A stretch of 64,000 nucleotides of DNA, taken from assembly GCF_023721715.1 (NCBI RefSeq), contig NZ_JAMDLG010000001.1, forward strand, positions 1,181,889-1,245,888, given 5' to 3'. Positions 61,006 to 64,000 of this stretch are shown here, in pieces (the stretch's first letter is position 1; the number at the start of each line of letters is the position of its first letter). Under the pieces are notes generated by a model. The model did no database searches. It saw only the letters and a program-made list of their open reading frames with translations, and was not told where the DNA came from. The position numbers and the translations under genes were made by a program. Origin of the DNA: Parasegetibacter sp. NRK P23. Its GTDB lineage: Bacteria > Bacteroidota > Bacteroidia > Chitinophagales > Chitinophagaceae.

Positions 61006-63702
61006 TTAGATATCATATTCGAGATTGGGTCTTATCCATTTCTCAATCTCTTCCACACTCATCCCCTTGCGTTGGGCATATTGAACTACCTGGTCCTTCT
61101 CAATTTTACCGATACCGAAATACCTTGAATCGGGATTGGCGAAATACCAGCCACACACAGATGACGCGGGATACATAGCGAGCGATTCAGTCAGCTCGAT
61201 GCCGGTGCTTTCCGTTGCATGCAGCATATCGAACAATTTATACTTTTCGGTATGATCGGGACATGCTGGGTAACCCGGTGCCGGGCGTATACCTTCATAG
61301 TTTTCGCGGATCAGTTCTTCATTGGAAAGCGTTTCCGCGGGAGCATAACCCCAGAATTCCTTTCTTACCCTTTCATGCATGCGTTCCGCAAAAGCTTCCG
61401 CAAGGCGGTCGCACAGCGCTTTCAGCATGATCGAATTGTAATCATCGTGTTGGTCCTCGAAGTGCTTCACCCATTTTTCGATGCCGATGCCGGTTGTTAC
61501 GGCGAAGGCACCGATGTAATCTTCTTTTCCTGAATCTGCCGGTGCGATGTAATCAGCCAGACAAAACTGCGGTTGACCCGGTGCTTTTTTAATCTGCTGC
61601 CGCAGGAAGGATAACCTGGTATCCTTGCCATCTTTCACCACCACATCATCACCATCGCTGTTGGCCGGCCAGAAGCCGATCACCCCGTTGGCAGAGACCC
61701 ACTTTTCTGTAATGATTCTATCCAGCAGCGCACGTGCGTCGTTGTACAATTTCGTTGCTTCCTTACCTACCACTTCATCCTCCAATATTTTCGGGAACTT
61801 ACCATGCAATTCCCAGGCGATGAAGAACGGTCCCCAGTCGATGAAATCCACGAGGTCGGCGAGGTCATAATCTTTGAAGACTTTCACGCCCAACATATTC
61901 GGCTTCACCGGAACGAATTCATCCCATTTGATGGGCGATTTGATCTGCTGCGCGGCTTCGATGGGCAGGTATTGTTTAACCGATTTCTTATTGGCGAAAT
62001 CATCCTTCAACCTGGTGTATTCTGTTTTTATATTCCCCAGGAAATCACCTCTCTGGTCCTCACTCAATAAACTTCCGGCTACGGTAACACTTCGTGACGC
62101 GTCCAGCACATGGATTACACCATGATCGTATTCCTGCGCGATCTTCACAGCGGTATGTGTTCTTGAAGTAGTAGCGCCTCCAATAAGGAGCGGCACGGTA
62201 AAGCCCTGGCGTTTCATTTCTTTGGCCACGTGCACCATCTCGTCAAGTGAAGGCGTAATCAGTCCGCTCAACCCGATAATGTCCGCACGTTCTCTTTTTG
62301 CGGTTTCCAGTATTTTATCTGCCGGCACCATTACGCCGAGGTCAATGATGTCGTAACCATTACAACCGAGCACCACCCCTACGATATTCTTTCCGATATC
62401 GTGTACATCGCCTTTTACGGTGGCCAGTAATATTCTGGCCGCGCCGCCTTGTAAGGCCGCGGGATTGTTTCTTTTCTCTTCTTCGATATAAGGCGTAAGC
62501 ACCGCCACGGCTTTCTTCATTACCCTGGCGCTTTTCACCACTTGTGGCAGGAACATTTTACCTGCACCGAACAGGTCGCCAACGATGTTCATGCCATCCA
62601 TCAAAGGACCTTCAATCACTTCGAGCGGACGGGCATATTGCTGCCTTGCTTCTTCCGTATCCGCATCTATATAATCAGTGATACCATTGATCAGTGCGTG
62701 CGCCAGTCGTTTTTCCACCGGCTCATTGCGCCAAGCCTCATCTTTTACGATTTCCTTGCCTTTTGCCTTCACTGTCTCAGCGAAGTTGATCAGTTTTTCA
62801 GTGGCTTCGTTGTTGTCGTTATTTCTGTTCAGCAACACATCTTCGCAGAGCTGACGGAGTTGTGGTTCAATTTCATCATACACCACCAGTTGTCCGGCAT
62901 TTACGATACCCATATCCATCCCGGCTTTGATGGCGTAGAAAAGAAAAACGGAGTGAATGGCTTCCCGCACGTGATCGTTGCCACGGAAGGAGAAGGAAAC
63001 GTTACTCACACCACCGCTTACTTTGGCCAGCGGCATCAGTCTTTTTATTTCACGTGTGGCTTCAATGAAATCCACCGCGTAATTGTTGTGTTCTTCGATC
63101 CCGGTAGCCACCGCGAAGATGTTCGGGTCGAAGATGATATCCTGGGGAGCAAAGCCTACCTGTTCTGTAAGTATTTTATACGCCCGATGGCATATTTCCA
63201 CTTTACGGTCCTTTGTATCGGCCTGGCCCACTTCATCAAAGGCCATCACCACCACCGCGGCACCATAGTTTTTACAAATGATGGCTTCGCGGATGAACTT
63301 CTCTTCTCCTTCTTTCATGGAGATGGAGTTGACGATACATTTGCCCTGCACACATTTCAACCCCGCTTCAATAATCTCGAATTTCGAGGAATCGATCATC
63401 ACCGGGATCTTTGCGATATCGGGTTCGCTTTGTAACAGGTTCAGGTAGGTGGTCATGGCCTGAACACCGTCCAGCAGGGCATCATCCATGTTCACGTCTA
63501 TCACCTGCGCGCCATTCTCCACCTGTTGACGGGCAACGGACAGCGCTTCTTCGTATTTCCCTTCCCTGATCAGGCGGGCGAACTTTTTAGAGCCGGTAAC
63601 GTTGGTTCTTTCACCCACGTTGATAAAATTCGTTTCCGGCCGAACCACCAGGGGTTCAAGGCCGCTCAGTCTCAAAAACGGACGAATGGTTGTTGCGCTC
63701 AT
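61006..63702 (-). CDS. metH: Methionine synthase MetH, cobalamin half without the homocysteine domain
   Basis: 898 aa, against about 1230 for full-length MetH. It begins directly with the folate (pterin-binding) domain ([20 protein letters not shown], about residues 25-300). A cap domain and the B12-binding domain follow with [15 protein letters not shown] (His ligand, about 425-445) and [18 protein letters not shown]. The C-terminal reactivation domain has [12 protein letters not shown] and [19 protein letters not shown] (about 820-870). The N-terminal homocysteine-binding domain is missing, as in Bacteroidota where it is a separate protein. The gene just upstream, however, is an ORF6N-domain gene. 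Confidence 0.95.
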   Translation of the reverse strand: MSATTIRPFLRLSGLEPLVVRPETNFINVGERTNVTGSKKFARLIREGKYEEALSVARQQVENGAQVIDVNMDDALLDGVQAMTTYLNLLQSEPDIAKIPVMIDSSKFEIIEAGLKCVQGKCIVNSISMKEGEEKFIREAIICKNYGAAVVVMAFDEVGQADTKDRKVEICHRAYKILTEQVGFAPQDIIFDPNIFAVATGIEEHNNYAVDFIEATREIKRLMPLAKVSGGVSNVSFSFRGNDHVREAIHSVFLFYAIKAGMDMGIVNAGQLVVYDEIEPQLRQLCEDVLLNRNNDNNEATEKLINFAETVKAKGKEIVKDEAWRNEPVEKRLAHALINGITDYIDADTEEARQQYARPLEVIEGPLMDGMNIVGDLFGAGKMFLPQVVKSARVMKKAVAVLTPYIEEEKRNNPAALQGGAARILLATVKGDVHDIGKNIVGVVLGCNGYDIIDLGVMVPADKILETAKRERADIIGLSGLITPSLDEMVHVAKEMKRQGFTVPLLIGGATTSRTHTAVKIAQEYDHGVIHVLDASRSVTVAGSLLSEDQRGDFLGNIKTEYTRLKDDFANKKSVKQYLPIEAAQQIKSPIKWDEFVPVKPNMLGVKVFKDYDLADLVDFIDWGPFFIAWELHGKFPKILEDEVVGKEATKLYNDARALLDRIITEKWVSANGVIGFWPANSDGDDVVVKDGKDTRLSFLRQQIKKAPGQPQFCLADYIAPADSGKEDYIGAFAVTTGIGIEKWVKHFEDQHDDYNSIMLKALCDRLAEAFAERMHERVRKEFWGYAPAETLSNEELIRENYEGIRPAPGYPACPDHTEKYKLFDMLHATESTGIELTESLAMYPASSVCGWYFANPDSRYFGIGKIEKDQVVQYAQRKGMSVEEIEKWIRPNLEYDI

Positions 63703-63708
63703 GCTGGG

Positions 63709-64000
63709 TTATTCTTTTGCCGGGATTCTGAAACCGATCGGATTGCGTGGTTTCTCTTCCTGGACGAGTAATTTTTCTAAAATGCCAAAAATCTCTTTGA
63801 TCTCATCATCATTTTCCACCACATGCTTTTCCAGTTCCTGTAATTTCTTCCACACTTCATGTTGCCCTGAGAAAAGTGCCCTGGTTTGAACATACACCCT
63901 GATAATGGCAATGTTCACCTGTATGGCGCGTTCCGATTTCAATACACTGGAAAGCATGGCCACACCCTGCTCTGTGAAGGCCATGGGAAGCGCGCGTGCG
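63709..64000 (-). CDS. ORF6N-domain protein (5' end outside window)
   Basis: The frame is open to the right edge; only the last about 97 codons are here. ARALPMAFTEQGVAMLSSVL and RAIQVNIAIIRVYVQTRAL are the signature end of the ORF6N (KilA-N-like) domain, a DNA-binding or phage-antirepressor-related module. A coiled-coil tail (KKLQELEKHVVENDDEIKEI) follows. It ends six bases before metH starts, on the same strand. Function unknown. Confidence 0.85.
   Translation of the reverse strand, partial: ARALPMAFTEQGVAMLSSVLKSERAIQVNIAIIRVYVQTRALFSGQHEVWKKLQELEKHVVENDDEIKEIFGILEKLLVQEEKPRNPIGFRIPAKE

Noticed and set aside
1-64000. CRISPR arrays and complete insertion sequences
   Set aside because: No regularly spaced direct repeats of CRISPR type and no complete transposase with terminal inverted repeats were seen; the only transposase-like gene (50037-50720) lacks a recognisable core.

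Overview
The window reads as chromosome of a Bacteroidota bacterium, most probably of the Chitinophagaceae. The grounds are two SusC-type TonB-dependent receptors (one with an STN domain beside FecR and an ECF sigma factor), a SusD lipoprotein, promoter-like -7 boxes of the TAnnTTTG type, weak ribosome binding sites, a split cobalamin-dependent methionine synthase and many gene families typical of that phylum. No phage, complete insertion sequence or CRISPR array was seen.

Layout. 1-5.3 kb: partial STN-SusC, FecR anti-sigma and ECF sigma (trans-envelope signalling). 5.4-7 kb: an AbiE type IV toxin-antitoxin pair with two operator-like palindromes. 7-9.9 kb: RtcB RNA ligase divergent from a WYL regulator across a 396-base gap. 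10-20.6 kb: mostly single metabolic and regulatory genes (phosphotransferase, tRNA-Ser, carbonic anhydrase, GlxA-type regulator, NTF2-like protein, DinB-like protein, copper-storage protein, cellobiose 2-epimerase-like enzyme, SDR, AraC regulators, KAS III). 20.7-25.7 kb: a D-amino-acid/dipeptide catabolic operon (M19 dipeptidase, D-threonine-aldolase-like enzyme, RidA, GntP permease) divergent from a DeoR regulator. 25.7-30.3 kb: two HisKA_3 sensor kinases, a NarL-type regulator and a receiver lacking its phospho-acceptor Asp. 32.7-35.5 kb: an AT-rich accessory segment beside tRNA-Arg with a three-gene HipBST-type system, three equally spaced operators, and broken TlpA-like and Fic genes. 35.6-42.2 kb: TPR protein, SRPBCC protein, UvrD/PD-(D/E)XK helicase-nuclease, lipoprotein and RecR.

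42.2-49.9 kb holds phenylacetate degradation genes: a TetR regulator and paaE on the plus strand, and paaABCD, an enoyl-CoA hydratase, paaI, paaY and an SMR exporter on the minus strand, with obgE between. The same palindrome, CTAAC-N4-GTTAG, precedes both the TetR gene and paaA, so the two arms are probably one regulon. 50-50.7 kb encodes a transposase-like protein that seems to have lost its catalytic core; 50.8-55.3 kb is a second SusD/SusC pair.

55.8-64 kb: small AraC protein, 3-methyladenine-type DNA glycosylase, MnmD, an ECF sigma three-gene set ending in an HMA-like protein without CxxC, an orphan LytTR regulator, a fasciclin lipoprotein, the large half of methionine synthase (MetH without its homocysteine domain) and a partial ORF6N-domain gene at the window edge.

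Starts were chosen by reading frame, family alignment from memory and spacing to neighbours. No database search was run.
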